DNA of 8,798 nt. Source: Candidatus Bipolaricaulota bacterium. Its GTDB lineage: Bacteria > Bipolaricaulota > Bipolaricaulia > M55B111. The notes below the pieces were generated by a model. The model saw nothing but the letters and a program-made list of their open reading frames with translations. It was not told the DNA's origin and did no database searches. This document shows positions 1-6,642 of this stretch, piece after piece (position 1 is the first letter of the stretch; every line of letters starts with the position of its first letter). A program made the position numbers and the translations under genes. The stretch is taken from the NCBI GenBank assembly GCA_018334595.1, contig JAGXLQ010000046.1:1-8798 (forward strand), written 5' to 3'.

Positions 1-59
1 CAACGGCCGGCAAAACCGGAAGGTAAACGTATAGAAAAACCACAAACAGGAGTGAGAAC

Positions 60-1265
60 ATGAAAAAAGTTTTAATCGTGAGCCTCGCAATGTTAATTGC
101 ACTCGGTAGTGTCTTCGCCGTCACGGCGAAGGAGTCAGGGGTATTGGAGATCTGGGCCGACAAGGTCCGCTACGAAGTCCTAAAGCCAATTGCAGAAGAT
201 TTTGAAGATGACTACAGCGTAGAGGTCAACCTATCACAAATAAACTACGACGACATCCGTTCTAAGTTCAACAAGGCCGCTCCTTCAGGTGAAGGGCCGG
301 ACATACTCATAGGAGCCCACGACTGGACCGGGGAGTTGGCTCAAAACGGCCTACTTGAACCCGTGTTGATGGACAATGACTTGAAGGAAAAATTTACGGA
401 AGTTGGGCTGGAAGCATTCACGTACAACGATAAGGTCTACGGGCTTCCATACTCTATGGAAGCGATCGCGCTATTTTACAACAAGGAATTAGTCGAAAAT
501 CCCCCGGAAACCTGGGACGAGTTGCTGGCGATCTCCGAGGATTTAACCGATCCAGAGAAAAAACAATACGGTTTCGTCTATCCGGGGACCGGCGATCCCT
601 ATCACACGTATCCTTTCATCAGCGCTTACGGGGGATACATCTTCAAATACGAGGGGGGATTCGACCCCAACGACCTCGGCTTAAGCACCGAAGGAGCACT
701 TAAGGGCTTAAGGGTGCTCGATAATATGTACGAGACCGGCCTGATCCCACAGGGTATGGACTACAGCACATCTCAAGGCTTATTCACGGAAGGTCAGGCT
801 GGAATGTGGATGACCGGACCCTGGGCGATAAGCGGCATCGAAAGCGCCGGAATTGACTTCGGCGTGGCCATGATACCACCAATGGAAGGGAACCAGCCAA
901 AACCATTTGTCGGTGTCAACGGATTCTACCTCAGCGAGTTCTCGGAGGACAAGATCCTGGCGAACGAGTTTCTCGTCAACTACGTCGCATCCACTAACGT
1001 AATGCAGAAACTCTACGAGGAAGGTAACCGCCCACCCGTGTTCAAACCCATTAGGAACGATGCAGCTAAGGACCCTGCCACAAAGGCGTTCTTGGACAGT
1101 GCAAGCGTAGGAACCCCAATGCCCAATATCCCTGAAATGAACGCCACGTGGGGTGCACTTACGGACAAGTTGCAGTTAATCTCTCAACAGAAACAGGACC
1201 CGAAGACGGCAATGGAATCTGCCGAAGAGATAATTCGACAAGCGATTGGCGAAGGAGAATACTAA
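60..1265 (+). CDS. malE: Maltose/maltodextrin ABC transporter, periplasmic binding protein
   Basis: This 401-residue extracellular solute-binding protein (family 1) captures maltose or maltodextrins and delivers them to the MalFG channel. Residues 1-24 form a Sec signal peptide: Lys-Lys, a hydrophobic core, then Val-Thr-Ala before Lys25. There is no lipobox cysteine, so the mature protein is probably soluble in a periplasm. Family landmarks include LEIWAD near residue 29, YGLPYSMEAIALFYNKEL (127-144, the hinge region that in E. coli MalE reads IAVEALSLIYNK), PPETWDEL (148-155) and GPWAISG (253-259, compare GPWAWSNI). The start is well supported by AGGAG at 48-52, seven bases before the ATG. 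The two permease genes follow, separated only by a hairpin terminator. The sugar specificity is inferred from MalE-like motifs and from the phosphorylase downstream; a related oligosaccharide remains possible. Confidence 0.93.
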   Translation: MKKVLIVSLAMLIALGSVFAVTAKESGVLEIWADKVRYEVLKPIAEDFEDDYSVEVNLSQINYDDIRSKFNKAAPSGEGPDILIGAHDWTGELAQNGLLEPVLMDNDLKEKFTEVGLEAFTYNDKVYGLPYSMEAIALFYNKELVENPPETWDELLAISEDLTDPEKKQYGFVYPGTGDPYHTYPFISAYGGYIFKYEGGFDPNDLGLSTEGALKGLRVLDNMYETGLIPQGMDYSTSQGLFTEGQAGMWMTGPWAISGIESAGIDFGVAMIPPMEGNQPKPFVGVNGFYLSEFSEDKILANEFLVNYVASTNVMQKLYEEGNRPPVFKPIRNDAAKDPATKAFLDSASVGTPMPNIPEMNATWGALTDKLQLISQQKQDPKTAMESAEEIIRQAIGEGEY

Positions 1266-1279
1266 ACTTTCGCTCCTAA

Positions 1280-1320
1280 GGATTAGCCACCTTCAGCAAG
1301 GTGGCTAATCCTCTCTTTTC
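1280..1320 (+). terminator. Intrinsic terminator/attenuator between malE and malF
   Basis: A perfect 14-bp stem (1280-1293 paired with 1298-1311) with a CAGC tetraloop is followed by the T-rich tail TCTCTTTTC (1312-1320). It begins 14 bases after the malE stop. The tail has interrupting C residues, so partial termination with read-through into malF is likelier than complete stopping. The hairpin would also protect the 3' end of a malE-only transcript. Both effects would raise binding protein over permease, as is known for many binding-protein-dependent transporters. Confidence 0.82.
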
Positions 1321-1335
1321 CAGCGAAATTTTCTC

Positions 1336-2904
1336 ATGAAAAAAATTAATAACGGCAACCTTCTGGGGATCAGCATAAAGATACTGCTTTTGGGGGTACT
1401 GGACGCCGTCGTGATCTGGGCGTCTACCACCCTCTTTCTCCAGACAGAGTACGGCTTTGCCGCTGCCTTGATTGTTGGAGCCAGCTTGATAAACTACATC
1501 TTTTTAAACGACCGTACGTATCCCCTGCGGTACATGGTCCCGGGAATGATCTTCCTGTTCGCCTTCGTAATCTATCCCATCGGCTACACTTTCTATATCT
1601 CCTTCACCAATTACGGAACTGGTCACATCTTGAACAAAAAGCAAGCGATACGAAACATAGAATCCCAGTACTTTCAGCCTGAAGACCCCGTATCTTATTC
1701 CTTCAACGCCTACAAGAGCGAAGAAGGGGATATGCGAGTGATATTGAAATCACGGGAGAGCGAAGAGACCCTCCTCACGGACGGAGAAACGATCGAGAAG
1801 GTCGACCTTACCGGCGACCGCTTTGTCGACGAGGACGGAGACGGGGTGGTGGATAAGTTTGGAGGGTTCCACTTAATGAACAGGTCTGAGATAATTCAGT
1901 CCTTACAACAACTGCAGGAATGGAAACCAGAGGTCAACGGGTCTTCCATTCGGATGAGCAGTTTAAACCGCTTCGACCAGAGGATACCTCAGTACGAATA
2001 CTTAAAGGAAAAAGACGCCATAAGGGACCGTAAAACCGGTGAATTGTTCCGACCAGTCGAAGGGACTTTCACTTCCACGACGAGCAATAGAACCCTCGAC
2101 CCGGGGTTTAAAGAGACTGTTGGGTTGAAGAACTTCAACCGCATTTTCACGGACCCCCTTATTACCGGACCGTTCTTCCGAGTCTTCACTTGGACCTTCA
2201 TATGGGCGCTACTGTCGGTCCTGACTACTTTTGCACTCGGCCTGGGAATTGCCCTCGTGTTAAACGACGACAAACTTTATCTAAAACCGCTTTACAAAGG
2301 TCTGCTAATTTTACCCTACGCCATCCCGGCATTTATCTCCGCCCTTATCTGGCGAGGGTTCTTTAATACCAACGTAGGGATAATCAATACCAAGCTGATG
2401 CAACCCCTCTTTGGGCTAAGCCCCGGGTGGTTTCAAGACCCCATGCTGGCAAAGGTAGCAGTTTTGATAGTCAACCTCTGGCTCGGTTTTCCCTACATGA
2501 TGATAGTCTGCCTGGGCGCGCTACAGAGCATTCAACCCGAGTTCTACGAAGTAGCCAAGGTGGACGGCGCCTCGCCCTGGCAGCAGTTCAAAAAGATTAC
2601 CATGCCCCTGTTGATGATCTCGATCGCCCCACTGCTGATCGGCTCATTTGCCTTTAACTTCAACAACTTCAACATCATATACCTAGTGACGAGAGGGGAG
2701 CCGCCAATTGTTGGGGCTACTACAGCCGGTTCTACGGATATCCTCATCTCTTACACCTATAAACTGGCTTTCGGGGGACAAGGAGCAACTCAGTACGGTC
2801 TGGCAGCAGCCATCTCCATCATTATCTTCCTTATCATCGGCACTATCAGCGCGATAAACTTCCATTATACAGGAGCCCTCGAGGAGATGAGTGAAAATGT
2901 ATAG
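1336..2904 (+). CDS. malF: Maltodextrin ABC transporter permease MalF
   Basis: MalF forms half of the transmembrane channel of the maltodextrin importer and contacts the binding protein through a large periplasmic loop. The 522 residues are close to E. coli MalF (514). Two hydrophobic segments near 10-30 and 40-55 and a third near 67-90 are followed by a long soluble loop (about 92-265), which matches the MalF P2 domain. The core permease helices come after it, from about 280 to 510. The cytoplasmic EAA loop that docks the ATPase is EVAKVDGASPWQQFKKITMP (405-424), with the conserved Asp-Gly-Ala. The P2 loop contains an acidic DEDGDGVVD stretch (165-173) resembling a calcium-binding loop. No Shine-Dalgarno sequence precedes the ATG; the upstream 16 bases are CAGCGAAATTTTCTC-like. 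The start is kept because it includes the first helix. Confidence 0.92.
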   Translation: MKKINNGNLLGISIKILLLGVLDAVVIWASTTLFLQTEYGFAAALIVGASLINYIFLNDRTYPLRYMVPGMIFLFAFVIYPIGYTFYISFTNYGTGHILNKKQAIRNIESQYFQPEDPVSYSFNAYKSEEGDMRVILKSRESEETLLTDGETIEKVDLTGDRFVDEDGDGVVDKFGGFHLMNRSEIIQSLQQLQEWKPEVNGSSIRMSSLNRFDQRIPQYEYLKEKDAIRDRKTGELFRPVEGTFTSTTSNRTLDPGFKETVGLKNFNRIFTDPLITGPFFRVFTWTFIWALLSVLTTFALGLGIALVLNDDKLYLKPLYKGLLILPYAIPAFISALIWRGFFNTNVGIINTKLMQPLFGLSPGWFQDPMLAKVAVLIVNLWLGFPYMMIVCLGALQSIQPEFYEVAKVDGASPWQQFKKITMPLLMISIAPLLIGSFAFNFNNFNIIYLVTRGEPPIVGATTAGSTDILISYTYKLAFGGQGATQYGLAAAISIIIFLIIGTISAINFHYTGALEEMSENV

Positions 2905-3790
2905 CCTGAAATCATTTGGGGGCAAAATATGGAACTGGTTCTTTGACAGAGGGTTCAAACACTTGATCATGCTAGCAATACTCGCCTTTGTCCTGTTTCC
3001 CATAGCGTGGATCATCTCAGCCTCGATCAACCCAGTAGGATCACTATCCGCCCAGAGGCTTATTCCGGAAAACCCGACTTTTCAAAATTATTTGCTCTTT
3101 TTTCGCGGTGGTGCCGAGCAATACGATGCCCCCTTCCTGCTCTGGCTCTGGAACAGCCTCAAGCTCTCTGTCCTAACGGGCCTACTGGGTACTGCCATGT
3201 GTGCCTTGGCCGCTTACGCCTTCTCCAGGTTTAGATTTACCGGCCGAAGGTCGGGATTGCTGGGCCTGCTGCTCGTGCAGATGTTTCCGCAGATGCTGGC
3301 CATGGTTGCAATTTACTTTTTGCTTCTTTCCATCGGGGATCTGGCCCCCTGGCTTGGCCTAAACACGCATCTGGGCTTATTAATGGTCTATTTGGGAGGA
3401 TCCTTGGGGTTTCACACCTGGCTGATGAAGGGGTTTTTCGATTCCATTCCCCATTCAATAGAGGAATCTGCCCGGGTTGACGGCGCATCTCACCTTCAGG
3501 CGTTTGTAAGGATAATCCTGCCGCTGGCACGGCCCATGCTTGCAGTTATATTTATCCTAACGGTCATCACAACTTACTCCGACTTCATCCTCGCCAGCAT
3601 TTTACTACAGGACACCGAACAGTACACGTTGGCTGTAGGTCTACAGTTGTTCATCTTCGGTAGTTACAACCAGAGGTGGGGAATATTCGCTGCCGCCGCC
3701 TTAATCGGTGCCCTCCCGATCGTCGCTCTGTTTTTGAGCCTACAGGACCAGATAGTCGCCGGTTTGACGAGAGGTTCGGTTAAGGGGTAA
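2897..3790 (+). CDS. malG: Maltodextrin ABC transporter permease MalG
   Basis: This is the second channel subunit, pairing with MalF. With the ATG at 2897 it has 297 residues, almost the same as E. coli MalG (296). Six hydrophobic segments are visible, near 20-44, 82-107, 117-145, 158-178, 206-232 and 258-282. The EAA loop is EESARVDGASHLQAFVRIIL (189-208), followed by a conserved Pro. The C-terminus LTRGSVKG resembles the MalG tail, which in E. coli inserts near the binding protein. A GTG at 2891 in the same frame would add two residues. The ATG is preferred because GAGGAG (2881-2886) lies 10 bases before it and only 4 before the GTG. The gene overlaps the end of malF by 8 bases, so translation is probably coupled. 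No ATPase gene follows. Confidence 0.92.
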   Translation: MYSLKSFGGKIWNWFFDRGFKHLIMLAILAFVLFPIAWIISASINPVGSLSAQRLIPENPTFQNYLLFFRGGAEQYDAPFLLWLWNSLKLSVLTGLLGTAMCALAAYAFSRFRFTGRRSGLLGLLLVQMFPQMLAMVAIYFLLLSIGDLAPWLGLNTHLGLLMVYLGGSLGFHTWLMKGFFDSIPHSIEESARVDGASHLQAFVRIILPLARPMLAVIFILTVITTYSDFILASILLQDTEQYTLAVGLQLFIFGSYNQRWGIFAAAALIGALPIVALFLSLQDQIVAGLTRGSVKG

Positions 3791-3805
3791 ATTGAGAAAC
3801 TTTAC

Positions 3806-3811
3806 AGGAGG
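3806..3811 (+). promoter_or_regulatory. Ribosome binding site that fixes the glgP start
   Basis: The perfect AGGAGG at 3806-3811 lies 10 bases before the ATG at 3822. This decides against an upstream in-frame TTG at 3792, which has no such site and would add ten residues before the conserved N-terminus. It is the strongest ribosome binding site in the window. Confidence 0.85.
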
Positions 3812-3821
3812 AAGACAACTA

Positions 3822-5429
3822 ATGAGTCAGGACCAACCATCGGTAGCGTATTTTTGTATGGAATACGGTCTGGCCTCTGAGATGAGGATTTACGCAGGAG
3901 GACTGGGGATCTTGGCGGGTGATATTCTCAAAGCGGCAAATGACTGCAACTACCCACTGATCGGCGTGGGTATACTCTGGCGTCAGGGCTATACGGAACA
4001 GGTAATCGACGAGGACGGGAGGCCGGTCGATTGTTACCCCCGTAACGACTACATCTACGAATATCTCGAGGACACCGACGTAGAGATCACGGTAGAGGTT
4101 AGAGAGGAGGAAGTATCATGCAAGGTCTGGAAGCTTGAGAAGTACGACAATTCACCGCTGTATCTGTTGGACACTAACCTGAAAAAAAATAAACAGAAAT
4201 GGATCACGGGACAGCTCTACGGATGGTTCGAGGAGGAAAGAGTCGCCCAGGAGATAGTTCTCGGAATCGGCGGTATCAGAGCGCTTCGTGAGCTCGGAAT
4301 TGAGCCTGACCTCTATCACTTCAACGAAGGCCATGCCGTACTGGCTGGGACGGAAATGATCAGAGAAAAGATGGAGGAAGGAAGTGGTTTCAAAGAGGCA
4401 TTGGATAGCACTAAGGACAGAATAGTGTTTACCACCCACACGCCGGTCGAGCAGGGTAACGAAGTACATACCCACAGAATACTACAGTATATGGGCGGGT
4501 ATAACGGATTGGACAGGGAGCAGATGACGAGGATTGGAGGGTCCCCCTTCAACATGACCGCCGCCGGCCTGAGGCTATCAAAGGTCGCCAACGGCGTCTC
4601 GCAGTTGCACGGGGAGACAGCGAGGGACATGTGGAAAGACGTGGAGGGCCGTTCGGAGATCAAGGCGATAACAAATGGTATTCACCAGAAGACCTGGGTG
4701 GATCCGGCGATCGTACGGGTTAAGGACGATAAGGCAAAACTATGGGAAGAACACCAGCGGTTGAAGGGGGACTTGATCGATCACGTAAACCGGGAAACGG
4801 GGGTACAGTTTGACGAGGATAAATTGCTCGTCGGGTTCGCCAGGCGAGCCGTACCTTACAAGAGAGCAGACCTTATATTCACCCAGGAGGAAAGAATCAA
4901 ACCCTACCTCGAAGACGGAAGCCTTCAAGTTGTTTTCTCCGGTAAGGCCCATCCCCTAGATGACGAGGGAAAGGGCATAATTACCAAGCTGGTAAGAAAA
5001 GCCGAGGATTACCCTGGTGCGGTAGCCTTTTTGCCGGACTACAGGATGGAGACGGGAAAGTTACTCACTCAGGGATCGGACGTCTGGCTTAACAACCCCA
5101 AAAAGCCCATGGAGGCAAGCGGAACCTCGGGAATGAAGGCCGCCATGAACGGGGTACTTAACTTAAGCGTGCTGGACGGATGGTGGCCTGAGGCCTGTCA
5201 GCACGGTGTAAATGGCTGGCAGATCGGGGACGGCTATACCGGAGAAAACCAGGACGAACACGATGCAAATGCGCTTTACGACGGACTCATCAACCGGGTA
5301 ATCCCGAGGTATTACGAGGATGAATCTAAATGGAGGGATATGATGGCGGAAAGCGTGAAATCCACCTATGGCCGTTTCTCCGCACGCAACCTCATCGAAA
5401 ATTATCGTCGGGAACTCTACACGTACTGA
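3822..5429 (+). CDS. glgP: Short-form alpha-glucan (maltodextrin) phosphorylase, GT35 family
   Basis: This enzyme cleaves alpha-1,4-glucans with inorganic phosphate, releasing glucose 1-phosphate, and uses pyridoxal phosphate in the cytoplasm. The N-terminus begins directly with SVAYFCMEYGL (7-17) and YAGGLGILAGD (24-34), typical of the short alpha-glucan phosphorylase branch. HFNEGHA (166-172), THTPVEQGNE (205-214) and YKRADL (346-351) are conserved active-site segments. EASGTSGMK (431-439) supplies the PLP lysine, K439 (compare EASGTGNMK in classical phosphorylases). At 535 residues it is shorter than classical enzymes (about 800) and lacks the N-terminal extension found in about 850-residue members. 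It starts 31 bases after malG, so it probably shares the transporter transcript and consumes the imported dextrins. Short GT35 members are less characterised biochemically, so the exact chain-length preference is open. Confidence 0.9.
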   Translation: MSQDQPSVAYFCMEYGLASEMRIYAGGLGILAGDILKAANDCNYPLIGVGILWRQGYTEQVIDEDGRPVDCYPRNDYIYEYLEDTDVEITVEVREEEVSCKVWKLEKYDNSPLYLLDTNLKKNKQKWITGQLYGWFEEERVAQEIVLGIGGIRALRELGIEPDLYHFNEGHAVLAGTEMIREKMEEGSGFKEALDSTKDRIVFTTHTPVEQGNEVHTHRILQYMGGYNGLDREQMTRIGGSPFNMTAAGLRLSKVANGVSQLHGETARDMWKDVEGRSEIKAITNGIHQKTWVDPAIVRVKDDKAKLWEEHQRLKGDLIDHVNRETGVQFDEDKLLVGFARRAVPYKRADLIFTQEERIKPYLEDGSLQVVFSGKAHPLDDEGKGIITKLVRKAEDYPGAVAFLPDYRMETGKLLTQGSDVWLNNPKKPMEASGTSGMKAAMNGVLNLSVLDGWWPEACQHGVNGWQIGDGYTGENQDEHDANALYDGLINRVIPRYYEDESKWRDMMAESVKSTYGRFSARNLIENYRRELYTY

Positions 5430-5457
5430 AAGAACATCCAGGGCACGGAGAACGTAA

Positions 5458-5486
5458 TTGAGTTATCCCTCCTGAAACGATATAGT
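5458..5486 (+). promoter_or_regulatory. Sigma-70-type promoter upstream of the RNase HI gene
   Basis: TTGAGT (5458-5463, 4 of 6 to TTGACA) and TATAGT (5481-5486, 5 of 6 to TATAAT) are separated by exactly 17 bases. Transcription would start near 5493, giving a leader of about 35 bases before the ATG at 5529. It sits just after the end of glgP and probably separates the housekeeping block from the sugar operon. I saw no convincing terminator after glgP, so read-through is possible. The call rests on consensus match and spacing only. Confidence 0.6.
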
Positions 5487-5528
5487 TAGTCTGTAATCGT
5501 AAGGACTTCAATCGGTACGTGGTAAACG

Positions 5529-5957
5529 ATGGCTACAGAACGAGATAGGATTATTTTCTATACGGACGGGGCATCAAGAGGTAATCCCGGGGACTCCGCT
5601 TGGGCGTATATTTTGCTGAGCGAGAACGGAGAGCAACTCGCCAGCCAGTCCGGATATATTGGAAGGGGGACTAACAATCAGGCGGAGTACTTCGCGGTAA
5701 TTCGGGCACTACAACGGGCGTCTGAGATCACCACTGGCACCCTGGAAGGTTATTCGGATAGCCAGCTGGTTGTAAACCAGATAACTGGCAAATGGAAGGT
5801 CAAAAACCCGGAACTTAATCGCCTATGCAATCGGGCTAAGGAACTACAGGAAGATTTCGTGACGGTTTCTTTCAAACACGTGCCAAGAAGTCACGAGATG
5901 ATTGCCCACGTAGACGGGATGTGCAACGATACCCTGGACAGTATTCAAAGCTTTTGA
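5529..5957 (+). CDS. rnhA: Ribonuclease HI family protein
   Basis: This 142-residue protein has the RNase H fold and is expected to cut the RNA strand of RNA-DNA hybrids, for example at R-loops or primers. The acidic catalytic residues can all be placed: D13 in YTDGASRGNPG (11-21), E53 in NNQAEY (49-54), D77 in GYSDSQLVVNQ (74-84), and D129 in the C-terminal HVDGMCND segment. That segment aligns with the usual ADALAN motif, though it is divergent there. The length is near that of the short bacterial and archaeal RNase HI proteins, and there is no extra N-terminal hybrid-binding domain. A sigma-70-like promoter lies upstream. The start is weakly supported by translation signals: no clear Shine-Dalgarno is within 12 bases, and the nearest purine run is AAGGAC at 5501-5506. 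The conserved N-terminus begins right after this ATG, so the start is kept. Confidence 0.87.
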   Translation: MATERDRIIFYTDGASRGNPGDSAWAYILLSENGEQLASQSGYIGRGTNNQAEYFAVIRALQRASEITTGTLEGYSDSQLVVNQITGKWKVKNPELNRLCNRAKELQEDFVTVSFKHVPRSHEMIAHVDGMCNDTLDSIQSF

Positions 5958-6007
5958 GGTGGGGGTTGGTTGTGCTTATCCCAACAACTACACCGCCGCG
6001 TGGTAAA

Positions 6008-6042
6008 CTCAAGCTACCTAGTCGACTTGAGACTTAACTAGG
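6008..6042 (+). promoter_or_regulatory. Possible pseudoknot or alternating hairpin in the hpt leader
   Basis: Two perfect 6-bp inverted repeats interleave. CTCAAG (6008-6013) pairs with CTTGAG (6026-6031), and CCTAGT (6017-6022) pairs with ACTAGG (6037-6042). In this order they can form an H-type pseudoknot with connecting segments of 3, 3 and 5 bases, or two mutually exclusive hairpins. The last strand overlaps AGGGTG (6040-6045), the likely ribosome binding site of hpt, so folding could control its translation. The complementarity is seen directly; the regulatory role is inference. CTCAAG-CTTGAG could instead be a DNA operator. Confidence 0.35.
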
Positions 6043-6054
6043 GTGTTTTCGCTG

Positions 6055-6642
6055 ATGACAGACCATAAATACAACATCGAGAGGGACATTGACAGAATCA
6101 TTTACACAGAAGGGGAGATTCAGAGGCGGGTGAAGGAACTGGGGGTAGAGGTAGACGAATACCTGGAGAGAAACGTGTCTAAAGAGGAGATATGGTCCAG
6201 GCCCCCCATCGCCGTCTGCATCTTGAGGGGGGCATCAGTCTTCATGGCCGACTTGACTAGGTACATGGAAGTCCCCATCGAGTACGACTTCATGTCCGTT
6301 TCCACATATGGAGACGCAACTGAGCCGGGAGAGGTTCGTGTCCTCAAAGACCTCGACAGGTCCATTACCAACAGAATAGTTATCGTCGTCGAGGATATCG
6401 TGGACACCGGAGAGACGTTACACCATCTTCTCAGGGCATTTCATGCCCGAAGCCCGAAGGCGATCAAAGTTAGCAGCTTATTGGATAAGAGCAGCAGGCG
6501 TAAGAAGGACGTCGACATTGATTTTAAGGGTTTTGACCTGGAAGAAGACCTCTTTCTTGTAGGGTACGGGATGGACTACGCAGGCAAGTACAGAAATTTA
6601 CCATTTATCGGCACCCTGAAGGAGGAGTTAATCGACGAATAA
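6055..6642 (+). CDS. hpt: Hypoxanthine phosphoribosyltransferase
   Basis: This enzyme converts hypoxanthine (and usually guanine) plus PRPP to IMP or GMP in purine salvage. With the ATG at 6055 it has 195 residues, slightly longer than typical bacterial Hpt (about 180). ILRGASVFMADL (56-67) is the family's LKGA-type phosphate loop, with the usual Lys replaced by Arg. VVEDIVDTGETL (111-122) is the PRPP-binding signature. SLLDKSSRR (141-149) is the conserved LLDKxxRR segment, and FLVGYGMDYAGKYRNLPFIG (167-186) is the C-terminal base-binding region. A GTG at 6043 would add four residues, but AGGGTG (6040-6045) is spaced 9 bases from the ATG and would overlap the GTG, so the ATG is preferred. The stop overlaps the tsaD start by one base (TAATG). 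The leader carries a possible pseudoknot. Confidence 0.93.
   Translation: MTDHKYNIERDIDRIIYTEGEIQRRVKELGVEVDEYLERNVSKEEIWSRPPIAVCILRGASVFMADLTRYMEVPIEYDFMSVSTYGDATEPGEVRVLKDLDRSITNRIVIVVEDIVDTGETLHHLLRAFHARSPKAIKVSSLLDKSSRRKKDVDIDFKGFDLEEDLFLVGYGMDYAGKYRNLPFIGTLKEELIDE

Noticed and set aside
1..59. A TATAGA at 30-35 as a -10 element for malE.
   Set aside because: No acceptable -35 element is present 16-18 bases upstream, and only 59 bases before malE are visible, so the operon promoter may lie outside the window.
5958..5990. A terminator after the RNase HI gene, from the GTTGG/CCAAC repeat.
   Set aside because: The stem is only 5 bp and there is no T-tract after it.
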